NCBI GenBank assembly: GCA_016934975.1
Contig: JAFGRV010000380.1
Span: 1-39,308, forward strand
From: Spirochaetales bacterium
GTDB lineage: Bacteria > Spirochaetota > Spirochaetia > SZUA-6 > JAFGRV01
DNA length: 39,308 nucleotides
Direction of reading: 5' to 3'
Each line of letters begins with the position of its first letter. Positions within the stretch are counted from its first letter, which is position 1. Of this stretch, positions 20,901-28,979 are shown in pieces. Made by a program: the position numbers and the translations under genes. The notes beneath the pieces were generated by a model. The model saw only the letters and a program-made list of their open reading frames with translations, made no database searches and was not told the DNA's origin.

Positions 20901-20999
20901 GATGTTCTGTTGTACATCGGACAGGTGATTTCCCGTAGCTTCATGGAGAGAAATATTTTTGTCTGATTCATCTGATGTTAAAGATTTATCTTTACTCAT
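17916..20999 (-). CDS. Large WD40-repeat protein (1027 aa)
   Basis: Many WD40 units ('GHTDTVRALAVTPDDKILITGSWDKTIRVWELETGKCLKI' and similar) across nearly the whole ORF. Stop overlaps the Clp-like start by 4 nt. Confidence 0.95.
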   Translation of the reverse strand: MSKDKSLTSDESDKNISLHEATGNHLSDVQQNIFDLCNIKVRDKTHNVGGHTDWIRELFITHDNTKIVSVSDDNTARLWDIATGRCLKVFVGHTDTVRALAVTPDDKILITGSWDKTIRVWELETGKCLKIMRGHTARIRSIITSSDGRTIYSGSEDKTARKWSLDSGKCTRIFSGHKKAVRVVVLTPDDRYLFTGSEDSFIKKWDTKNRSNPQTIQGHNGEIFSLHINKAGTELFSGGRDGTAMRWDIASSTCIMKYEGHKNWIMTITLSPDEKTLLTGDLDGIIKLWSIADPFHAYTLGGPTWGVNALQFSRDNKNVVFGSEHRVGIVDLESGNCISEFKGHSKNVSALSLSRDNTILVTSGWDGIVNVWDLQQNNLRYKLVQRKTRGNGILSLYITKDNKFLITGSDNGYIVLWDLITGKNIRTINTKADNIHGICITPDMKSIIICCRELYENIRIYDFETGDLIRNFWGHDNTVFTLDLSDDGTLLATGSADNTARIWDVNKGICLHVFREHTDWVEAVRISKDNKYLITGGCDLKVRLWEIETEKLLREYDGCSHTIYSVDISDNNKMTMSGGNDKVIRIWNNETGKLLKEINGNDYQLYSARFDRQGKYIFTSGKYSMRMWFVKNGVLAREFTGFANSVCAMHVNPYTHEVLIGCWEFGAKKIDLREARVTKEYRYCMSATYAVYMSLSGQRIVAGGRCVLTNLLDAKTGKQLRWFEHTETVNSLLLNSKGNYLYTASSDHYARRWNTNYIMCSSTYKGHKGAVYDLKLSRNEEKLYTCSEDKTIKEWNVEKGTVLNTFKGHTESVSKITLSWDETLLVSGSKDKTIRLWDVRTGIPFKIIKTESYVTALAMTVDRTRIISGSNIGSVSVWDSDTGKCIKLLTEEHLGWISGVSLIEDENLLITSSYDGTVKFWTLDTFELRATYYNLNEGFLWTTPPDNNAPSGRFWTDRIDIINVIECEQEGKNAEVLHDTHPERENYLKLYNNRDTVIKRLNSRFLVHKKANNRPVTGIKTKLIEDN

Positions 21000-21046
21000 T
21001 TTCTCCCCTCTGGTCGATTATTGTCGATCTGATGCATCTGCCATAC

Positions 21047-22507
21047 TCATTCTCCGGGGTCACTTTCAAATAAGGATTCAAACTGTTTCTCAAGCTCAGA
21101 TGCTTCCTTTTTATACATCTCTACTCGTTTAAGCATCTCTTCCCGCACCTGATTGTGTTTTGACGGACATGCTAAAGCTGCTTTTTTTTCTAGTATATCT
21201 TTATTATTTTTTAGAGTAAGTATGTCCTCTTTTGTATTTTGAATATCTTTTTCAAGCTGCTTTATCTCTTTATTGAGCCATTCTATCCGTTCCTCTATGG
21301 TTTCTCCAATTATAATATACCCCACATTTATTTCAAGTCCGGAATGAGCCAATATTTTTTTACTTTTATCTAAGATAGCCAGGAGGTTTTCCAGAGAATG
21401 CATATAATGTCCGACAGTACCTTCCGGATACTTGAGGTCATATTCTTTGATATCCATTACTTTTTCCCATAATTTCTTTAAATGGTCCCTCTGTTTGTCC
21501 GTGAGTTTATGAAAATTCGGATTATGCATGAGCCGGTGGGGATGAAGAATGAAATAGACCTCTTTCAGTATTTTTTTTACCTTTTTTTTGTACTCATTCA
21601 GAGATTCGGTATCCATTGATCCTTCTGCTTTTATATCTTCAATAAGATCGGCCATTTGGGCGGAATATTTCAGTCTGTCTATTTCCTTTTTCTCATTATT
21701 CTCGATTTCATCTACCGTTTTTTCAATCTCATTTCTCGACCATTCAGGATGTGCATCTTTAAGCATCATCCTTCGTTTAAGAGAAAGGACGCGGATAATC
21801 TGTTCTTTGAGTTCTACATATGAGTCCCCGAAGGTTTTCAGGAATTCCCGCATAATGTATCCATTCTGAAGTCTTGAGGATTCAAGGAGCATAAGCAATT
21901 CCGAGAGTTCTTCCTGGAGTTCAACCCATACACATTTTGCGATCCAATAGTCCTGCTGTTTTTTTTCATCGGCAATTTTGAGAATACGTTGTTCATCATC
22001 TTTTTTTTGGATAAATGAATTCACTTGTTCGGAATTAATAGAAAGAAAATAAAGCCGGTTCAGAATCATTTCCTGAATCAAGCTCCCTAATATACGTTCA
22101 TCATAATCCCCGTAATGAAGTTCATCTATATAGTCAAGGGATTCATTTCCTGTCAGCTGTTCCTTATATACTTTCTGAAAGTTAAAATATATATCCTGTG
22201 CCCGGGGATGAAATTGTGAGATGAGTACTTCTTCCTCAATCTTTGGTGCGGGGTTAGTCGCCCCTGTTTTTTCATTCTCTTCCCGGTGATCCGCAAGAAA
22301 ATTTTCCCACAATACTTTAAGAATAAGTAATAATATTCTGTACATATCGAGTCTTATTTCGAATCCCCACCGGATAATTTCTTCGATAGTGAGCGTTTGT
22401 ATCTTTTCGTTTTTTTCATTTTGGTCAAAGAGAGCCTTAAAAAGCTCTTTGTTATTGATTTTCTTAAATCCTCTTAGCTCTTCAGTAAAAGAGGTGTATT
22501 TTCTCAT
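21047..22507 (-). CDS. Coiled-coil protein with degenerate J-domain-like segment
   Basis: Segment 'KKKVKKILKEVYFILHPHRLMHNPNFHKLTDKQRDHLKKLWEKVMDI' resembles J-domain helices II/III with HPH replacing HPD; C-terminal coiled coil. Confidence 0.6.
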   Translation of the reverse strand: MRKYTSFTEELRGFKKINNKELFKALFDQNEKNEKIQTLTIEEIIRWGFEIRLDMYRILLLILKVLWENFLADHREENEKTGATNPAPKIEEEVLISQFHPRAQDIYFNFQKVYKEQLTGNESLDYIDELHYGDYDERILGSLIQEMILNRLYFLSINSEQVNSFIQKKDDEQRILKIADEKKQQDYWIAKCVWVELQEELSELLMLLESSRLQNGYIMREFLKTFGDSYVELKEQIIRVLSLKRRMMLKDAHPEWSRNEIEKTVDEIENNEKKEIDRLKYSAQMADLIEDIKAEGSMDTESLNEYKKKVKKILKEVYFILHPHRLMHNPNFHKLTDKQRDHLKKLWEKVMDIKEYDLKYPEGTVGHYMHSLENLLAILDKSKKILAHSGLEINVGYIIIGETIEERIEWLNKEIKQLEKDIQNTKEDILTLKNNKDILEKKAALACPSKHNQVREEMLKRVEMYKKEASELEKQFESLFESDPGE

Positions 22508-22708
22508 ATTTTCCTCACAATTTTTATGTTATTTGAATTTACCCTAACATCATATAAAAGACAATATGTGGTTCTTGCAAAAAGTCTACAATTATTATCG
22601 GATTTTTGCAATTGGCTCAAATACTCTTATTATAAAATTGGATAAGAAGTTCATTACGTCTGAATGATAGTGAAATCTTGTTTCTTTACATGGGGAATGA
22701 GATGCGGG

Positions 22709-23467
22709 CTATATTACTTTTTCCCTATACTGGTATTCATAAAGATGAGGGAGTGTCGTAATAATTGCGTTATTTTGGATATGTGTGTGTACTTTTGATC
22801 CATCCTGTTGTATAATCACCAGTTCCTGAGGCCCAAGACCAATTCCGTACTCATTATGGTCGTTTTCATATTCTTTAGTACAGATATATTCAGTCTCATT
22901 GCTGTTTATATATTTTCTGCTCTCTTTAGACACATAATAATGAGAAGCCAGATAACAGATATCCTTCTCTTTTTTATTTCTATAGGAAATGAGAGTTCCC
23001 TTCGAGTTAATCATTATCGACTTTATGTGGGTAAGGGGGAGAAAAGAAATTGACAGGGGTGTTAATTCCGAATCAACATTAACAATTTCGATGCTCCCCA
23101 GGTGGGTAAGTGAACCATTCATGAGTATGCCTGTCAGTTTCTTAAATTCTTTGTGCCTGGTAAGTATATCAAATTTAATTTCTGATTGCTGCGGTACATA
23201 CGGACTCTCATCACTTAAAAGCATCGCCAGAGTTTTCTGTAATTCGAGGTATGTGTTGTTATGAGAGGATATCTTATTTCTTGAAAATATAAAATTTCCT
23301 TTCATATGATCATGAAACGCTTCCATGCAGAGGAGATGATGCAAACGCAAAAGATCTTTCCAATCGGAAATTCGCGGAAATTGTGAGAGAAGAATTTCCT
23401 TTTCGCCTTTATTAAAGGTCCAATAATTCTGTTGGATCTTCATTATTTCATCTACCATTGTATTCAT
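22709..23467 (-). CDS. Hypothetical protein
   Basis: 252-aa ORF in line with the downstream minus-strand genes; no family recognised. Confidence 0.55.
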   Translation of the reverse strand: MNTMVDEIMKIQQNYWTFNKGEKEILLSQFPRISDWKDLLRLHHLLCMEAFHDHMKGNFIFSRNKISSHNNTYLELQKTLAMLLSDESPYVPQQSEIKFDILTRHKEFKKLTGILMNGSLTHLGSIEIVNVDSELTPLSISFLPLTHIKSIMINSKGTLISYRNKKEKDICYLASHYYVSKESRKYINSNETEYICTKEYENDHNEYGIGLGPQELVIIQQDGSKVHTHIQNNAIITTLPHLYEYQYREKVI

Positions 23468-23548
23468 TTGTATACCCCGCTTCCCAGTTATTTTCTACAT
23501 TATCACAGGTATGGGAATATTTCAAGAAAAAAAAATTTAAAATCTTAA

Positions 23549-23590
23549 GACTATTTCAAGTAAGATTTCAGAATTTTCCTTGAAATAGTC
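23549..23590. repeat. 12-bp inverted repeat (possible hairpin)
   Basis: GACTATTTCAAG (23549-23560) / CTTGAAATAGTC (23579-23590), 18-nt loop. Confidence 0.8.
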
Positions 23591-23692
23591 ATTATATTTT
23601 GGCGTTTTAAACAGCACTAAGGCATGAAATGAAACATATTTTAACTTCTCTCATGTAATAAGGCATCTGGCAATATAGTGAGCAAGTGATTT

Positions 23693-23725
23693 AAAAGGGG
23701 TTGCTCTTTGCGAACAACCCCTTTT
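23693..23725 (-). terminator. Rho-independent-type terminator downstream of the dockerin gene
   Basis: AAAAGGGGTTG-ctctttgcgaa-CAACCCCTTTT: perfect 11-bp stem with T-run. Confidence 0.75.
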
Positions 23726-23827
23726 ACTATCAAAAGAAAGCCACTGCCGTTTATGGAAAGGCCGTTCTGTGAACGGACTTTGCAGGTGGTCTTTTACTTT
23801 AGAGATTTCCCACGATTACCGTACGTT

Positions 23828-25894
23828 TTACTGGATCATATAAATCGTGTGAGTTTTAATCGTCACCCTGTCCGGGTTTCTGTCCGACCAGATAACGGTG
23901 ACGTGTTTCGGTGAACCGGGCATTATTTCGATGTCCGGATACCATGTTTCTCCAGTACTCGATACGAGAGTGCCGATCATGCTCCACGAAGTTCCGGAAT
24001 ATGTGGCGTACGCGAGTTGGGACTGGCCGCCGGTCTTTTTATCGTAGACGAGGTACACGGTACCGTTCAGCGACTCCGCATCCGCAACGAGCCTCGGGCA
24101 ACAATTGTCCGGGGTGCTGTCGACGACGGTTTTCGCAGTCCATGAATTATTTATGATTTTTCTGTGCACTATCTGGCCCCGTCCTTCGACGAATGGAAAA
24201 TTCGGATCTCTGGTTGGGACATCCCCGGTCCAGTACACAAGATGTAATATCCCTAATTTGTCTTTCACAATATCACAGCCGCGCACGTTTATCTCGGCCG
24301 TGGCTTGGTTCGGGATGTATGCTTCCGCGCTCCAGGACGTAACGAATTTTCTGTGAACCAACCAAGAGTCCAAAACCCCATGGTAAAAGTTTTTCACGTA
24401 CACGAGGTGAATGGTCGAACCGATCATCGCAACATCGAACTGGTACGGATCGAAATTACGAACGACCCAGTTGTTGACACCGATCGCCAATCCGGACGTA
24501 TTGAGATCCGAGAGCAATTCCGGGGTACTCCAGCTCGAGCCGCTGTTTGTCGACCAGTACAGGGAAACGGTCGCTTGATTATTTCTTACTACGGTCCAGA
24601 ACGCATACGTAGCCCCCGAAGTCGAGAGGACTTTCGCATCCGCAAGAGACATGTATTCCGTCGAGGAGGAGATCTGCGAGATGTCCCCGATTACGGCCGG
24701 GCTTGCCGATGCATCGAGGGTGCCGTGAAACAAACCGACTCGATACATATCGTCCGGCGCAAGGAACTTGCCTGTAAAAAGCACATGATAGTGCCCATCC
24801 GGACCCATCATCGCGTCAAGGATCCGGTTCATGTAACACACGGACGAATCGACGAGGGCGGTTCCACCGACCGTATCCGTAAACGGGAGATCGGACATAT
24901 GGATAGCCGTATTTCTGTCCATGTCATCGTTCATGGTATGGTACAAGACCTTTCCGTTCCCGAGTTTCAATAACTGCGGATTCCAGAAATCCGACGAGTT
25001 ATCCGGGATCACCGTCGGCGCGGTCGGCCGGGTCGTCATCAGATCCCTGTCGTGGTAATTCGCGATCCACTGGCCGTTCACACAACTGAATTCGACGATT
25101 GTGGCATGGTCTCTCATCTGGTAGTCCTGGAAAAATATTATGACGGGGTTATCCGGATTCATGTTCCAGTCTCCCGGTGAAACGATACTGTCCTCCTGGG
25201 GTTCTATGAACAACCAGTTTTCGAATACGAGAGGGTTGTCCTTGCCGGGATCATTTTCTTCGCCGCCGACGAACACGGCATTGATCGCGTGATTCGTACC
25301 GATGGGAGGGGCGCTATCTGAACCCACTGATACCTGGTACATGGGAATGTTGAACAATGTCTGCCCGTGATTGTAGCGATTCATAAGGTAATGACCGAAG
25401 TCGATACGCTCCATCGCGAAATTTATAAACATCTGTCTCGCGTAATCCTTGCATTCGAATGAGGACCCGATATAAGAGTTCAATTCCTTCGTCGTATCTA
25501 TGGCGATCATTTTCATGACCCAGTCGATACGTTGCTGCCGCGTCATCGGTTCATTCCACCATCCCGAAAGAGAACGTCCTGAAAGCGCGGCGAACAGCGC
25601 GGTGATATCGTTCCAATCGATGATTCCGTTACCGTCCACATCCGCCCTGACATTCCCGGGTTCGTATTGACCCACGATCAGGAACAAGAGACTCACATCC
25701 GCATCGTCGATCACACCGTCGCAATTCACGTCTCCGCTTCCGTAATAATTCGTCGTCCTCGAAGGCTGGTGATACGGATTCAATCCGTTCCAGAACCTCG
25801 ATCCCTCGGGTGGTCTGCTCAAATCCTGGATTTGCGCGAACAAACCCGCGGCGACAAAAAAGAAAAGGATGAAAACACATTCTGATCTTTTCAT
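23828..25894 (-). CDS. Secreted dockerin-domain protein with transglutaminase/cysteine-protease-like segment and BNR-like repeats
   Basis: Signal peptide from MKRSECVFILFFFVAAGLFA (start 25894); dockerin calcium loops 'DVNCDGVIDDADVSLLFLIVG...RADVDGNGIIDWNDITALFAALSG'; 'FECKDYARQM' and 'GTNHAINAVFVG' as possible Cys/His catalytic motifs; repeated 'SLYWSTNSGSSWSTPELL'-type Asp-box segments. Confidence 0.75.
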   Translation of the reverse strand: MKRSECVFILFFFVAAGLFAQIQDLSRPPEGSRFWNGLNPYHQPSRTTNYYGSGDVNCDGVIDDADVSLLFLIVGQYEPGNVRADVDGNGIIDWNDITALFAALSGRSLSGWWNEPMTRQQRIDWVMKMIAIDTTKELNSYIGSSFECKDYARQMFINFAMERIDFGHYLMNRYNHGQTLFNIPMYQVSVGSDSAPPIGTNHAINAVFVGGEENDPGKDNPLVFENWLFIEPQEDSIVSPGDWNMNPDNPVIIFFQDYQMRDHATIVEFSCVNGQWIANYHDRDLMTTRPTAPTVIPDNSSDFWNPQLLKLGNGKVLYHTMNDDMDRNTAIHMSDLPFTDTVGGTALVDSSVCYMNRILDAMMGPDGHYHVLFTGKFLAPDDMYRVGLFHGTLDASASPAVIGDISQISSSTEYMSLADAKVLSTSGATYAFWTVVRNNQATVSLYWSTNSGSSWSTPELLSDLNTSGLAIGVNNWVVRNFDPYQFDVAMIGSTIHLVYVKNFYHGVLDSWLVHRKFVTSWSAEAYIPNQATAEINVRGCDIVKDKLGILHLVYWTGDVPTRDPNFPFVEGRGQIVHRKIINNSWTAKTVVDSTPDNCCPRLVADAESLNGTVYLVYDKKTGGQSQLAYATYSGTSWSMIGTLVSSTGETWYPDIEIMPGSPKHVTVIWSDRNPDRVTIKTHTIYMIQ

Positions 25895-25933
25895 GAATAA
25901 ATAACTCCTTCCATTAATAATTTTTCGTTTTGA

Positions 25934-25952
25934 AATGTTCCTAGGGAACATT
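25934..25952. promoter_or_regulatory. Palindromic site upstream of the dockerin gene
   Basis: AATGTTCC-TAG-GGAACATT, about 40 bp upstream of the start codon. Confidence 0.35.
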
Positions 25953-26309
25953 ATTTTTATAATAAATAAAATATTTCCCGTTATTCAATTTTTGTATCAA
26001 AGGATTTTTATATACTGCTCTCCATATCTATGGATCACTTCCTTTTCTTTTTGTTTCTCCAAAACAAACAAAAAGCCGGAATGCACATCTGTAATTCTGA
26101 ATATTGGCATTACATTACATTGGGTACCTATGATAAGCAAAAACCATGCCAGGCTGAAAAAAGGGATTTCTCTGATTGTGAAGGGTTTGACGGGAAAAAT
26201 GTCTTTTTTATTTTCGTGTTTTCGCGAAAATGCGAATAGTTATTTTTATTTTCGCGAATATCTTAACTCTTCAATAAATGGAAACATAACGCCCCGGATA
26301 CCATAGAAC

Positions 26310-26445
26310 TCATCTCAGAATCTCCTTCGCATCAAGGGATTCAACCCACGGGGTTTTATCTTTCACGATTGTGATGGTGAATTGTGTTCCCCGTCCCGGT
26401 ACCGCATCAATACATATCTCCCCCCTGTTCCGTACGCAGCCGGGC
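26310..26445 (-). pseudogene. Remnant of a histidine kinase C-terminus
   Basis: Minus-strand frame reads ...GCVRNRGEICIDAVPGRGTQFTITIVKDKTPWVESLDAKEILR*, which matches the final HATPase strands ('GGEI.I.S.PG.GT.F.I'). No intact kinase lies upstream. Confidence 0.6.
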
Positions 26446-26860
26446 CGCTCCCGGGTCCTGGTACTCTTCATCATCAAGATAGCATATTGCGTTGGGTCGT
26501 GTCAGTGAGCTTTTCGTTTCCCCGGTCCGAAAAGCGGGGTTCGTGCCCGGTTTCCACGACGCTCATTGAAACAACCGTGAATTTCGATTATCTTGCATTA
26601 ACCGATTGACTATTTTTTTTTCTTGATGTAGATTATAAACAAAATGTGCTTCGCTATTTCAACAAACACATATAAGACGCAAAACGAATTCCGCCGGGGC
26701 TGTTCTCTCGATTTTCTTACCTGGTACGGCAGAACCCCCTTTCTGTCTGCATGTGCCTCGAAAAAAAACACAGGGAGGCTCATCATGACACTTTCCACAG
26801 AAAGAATCGAATTGCGGCACGGAAGATCTCCCTCTTCTTCTGTTTAACAAATAGACTTTT

Positions 26861-28105
26861 ATGATCTTAAAAATTGACCGGTATAGAATCCGGTTTATAC
26901 AACATCTTTTATTTATTCTTCTCTTCTTTAATGGAGTTTGTTTTTCAGAGGACAACACTGACTCTTTCAATTGGCCCCGGTTCCGGGGTAGTCATGGTAA
27001 TGGAATCTCGGACTGCAAGGTATGGGATCCTTCCTTGATAAGAGAAAATATGAATTTTCGCTGGACGATTGATGTGGGAGCAGGTTATTCGAATGTCGCG
27101 ATAAAGGGTACTCATCTGTTTACCCTGGGGAATAAAAAGAAACAGGATACTGTATATTGTATTGATAGTGATAGCGGAGTCATTCGCTGGGAGTACTCCT
27201 ACTCATGTCCGACCAGGGGGTTTTATCCCGGTACCCGTGCAACACCCATTATCGATGAAGACAGACTTTACACAATGAGCCGTGAAGGACATGTTTTTTG
27301 TTTCGATACCCGCTCCGGGAATGTTATATGGAAAAAACATGTGGTAAAGGATTTTCATGCGGAAATTCCCATCTGGGGATTTTCCGGTTCACCGGTTATC
27401 CGTGGAAATATTCTCTATCTTAATGCGTGCCGGTTTGGGATCGCCCTGGATAAACGGAACGGCAAAACAGTATGGTCGAGCCCCGAGGGAAAAGCCGGTT
27501 ATGCGACCCCGGTGTTCTGCACTTTGGATCAAACAGATTCTCTTCTGTTCTTCGGCCATGATGCCCTTTATGCAGTCGAAGCATCCACAGGGAGTTTACT
27601 TTGGAACTATTCCTGGGAAACCGAATGGGGAGCGAATACCGCGGACCCTCTTGTATTCGGAAATCATGTATTTATTTCATCACATTATGGAATGGGAAGT
27701 GTGTGTCTGGAAATAAAAGGCAATACACCATCTCTTTGCTGGAAATTGGAAAAGGTAAGCAGTCACTTTCCGGGTTTTATTTACAGCCGGGGATTTATCT
27801 ACGGAAACGACGGAACAGCGGGAAAAGGGAGGTATTGCTGTATTAATGCGGAAACCGGGAATGTAATGTGGTCCGCTTCTCTCGGTTTCGGGACACTGAC
27901 AGCGACAGATAAACATTTAATTTTCCTTACTGAACTTGGGTATCTTTCAGTAGCAGAAATTAATACATCCACATATAAAGTAATCGCGAAAACAAGGATA
28001 AAGGGAGGCATTTTTTTTACGGAACCTGTTCTTTGCAGCGGATTTCTATTTATACGGGAAAGAAGAGGAATGCTCTCCTGCATCGATCTTCGAAAACAGA
28101 AGTAA
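26861..28105 (+). CDS. PQQ-binding-like beta-propeller repeat protein, exported
   Basis: Signal peptide; 'NWPRFRGSHGNGISD' and repeated 'VYCIDSDSGVIRWEYSY', 'VFCFDTRSGNVIWKKHV', 'CINAETGNVMWSASL'. Confidence 0.88.
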   Translation: MILKIDRYRIRFIQHLLFILLFFNGVCFSEDNTDSFNWPRFRGSHGNGISDCKVWDPSLIRENMNFRWTIDVGAGYSNVAIKGTHLFTLGNKKKQDTVYCIDSDSGVIRWEYSYSCPTRGFYPGTRATPIIDEDRLYTMSREGHVFCFDTRSGNVIWKKHVVKDFHAEIPIWGFSGSPVIRGNILYLNACRFGIALDKRNGKTVWSSPEGKAGYATPVFCTLDQTDSLLFFGHDALYAVEASTGSLLWNYSWETEWGANTADPLVFGNHVFISSHYGMGSVCLEIKGNTPSLCWKLEKVSSHFPGFIYSRGFIYGNDGTAGKGRYCCINAETGNVMWSASLGFGTLTATDKHLIFLTELGYLSVAEINTSTYKVIAKTRIKGGIFFTEPVLCSGFLFIRERRGMLSCIDLRKQK

Positions 28106-28157
28106 CAAATTTGTGCCATACTCAACTGTTTGGAGTTTGTCAGTATATATTTTATTC

Positions 28158-28185
28158 TTGACAACCTAATAAAATCTCTTATAGT
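28158..28185 (+). promoter_or_regulatory. Candidate sigma70-type promoter for the TIGR03546/03545-like pair
   Basis: TTGACA (28158-28163), 16-bp spacer, TATAGT (28180-28185); implies a long (over 200 nt) 5' leader. Confidence 0.35.
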
Positions 28186-28421
28186 GTATAATAGTGTTTT
28201 GACCACTATAGTTTAAATCAATTTTTAGATATTACAAGGCATCTATTATTGAATAGAATCGTCAAAACACGCAAGCTTTGACCGAATTTTTAATGAATAT
28301 GAAAATTTTGCGAACCAATTATAAAAAAAAATATTCATTTTTTGAAAAGATATCTGAAAATTTTATGTGCGTTTACAAAATGGAGTTTTTAGATTGATCC
28401 ATAATGTAAGCCCCTGGGGAG

Positions 28422-28964
28422 TTGCATATGTTTTTTAAATGGATAGCTAAATTTATAATAGCCATTAATGCCAATACTAAACCGGGTCAGCTATCCGGTG
28501 GTATTGCCTGTGCCATGGTTCTCTCTTTTTTACCGGTAAACCTGTTCTGGTTCACTATATTCTTCATCATTTTCTTTATTAAAATTAATACAGGTGTTAT
28601 GTTTATTTTTCTGGGAATTTTCGGATTACTGAGCCCGTTATTGACAGACGCATTCAATACTATCGGTTTTACCCTCGCCTACTTACCGGGGATTTATGAC
28701 TTTTTAATGTGGATTAATAATATCCCTGTTATCTCACTCATGGGGATAGATTACACCCTGACTCTCGGGGGACTGGCCTGTGGTATCGTACTCTTTGTCC
28801 CTGTTTATCTGCTTTTTAATCTTCTTATTAAAATGTATAGAAAGCTGGTGAGAGACAGACTTGCAAAGACTAAAATAATCAAAAGACTGCTTTTGATTCC
28901 GGTTATTGCAAAACTCGCAGAAGCAGTCCGTGCTGCTTATACTATGTATGTGACATCGGTTTAA
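28422..28964 (+). CDS. TIGR03546-like (DUF2062-like) membrane protein
   Basis: 180 aa with 'NTKPGQLSGGIACAMVLSFLPVNLFWF' and several TM segments; immediately precedes the TIGR03545-like gene. Start may be the ATG at 28428. Confidence 0.65.
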   Translation: MHMFFKWIAKFIIAINANTKPGQLSGGIACAMVLSFLPVNLFWFTIFFIIFFIKINTGVMFIFLGIFGLLSPLLTDAFNTIGFTLAYLPGIYDFLMWINNIPVISLMGIDYTLTLGGLACGIVLFVPVYLLFNLLIKMYRKLVRDRLAKTKIIKRLLLIPVIAKLAEAVRAAYTMYVTSV

Positions 28965-28979
28965 ACAAGGAGTTATGGA

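Noticed and set aside
24305-24973. 222-aa plus-strand ORF opposite the dockerin gene
   Set aside because: Arg/His-rich translation, antisense to a well-supported exported protein in GC-rich sequence.
26382-26847. Small ORFs on both strands upstream of the PQQ protein
   Set aside because: No family resemblance or clear start signals; the region looks like decayed or intergenic sequence.
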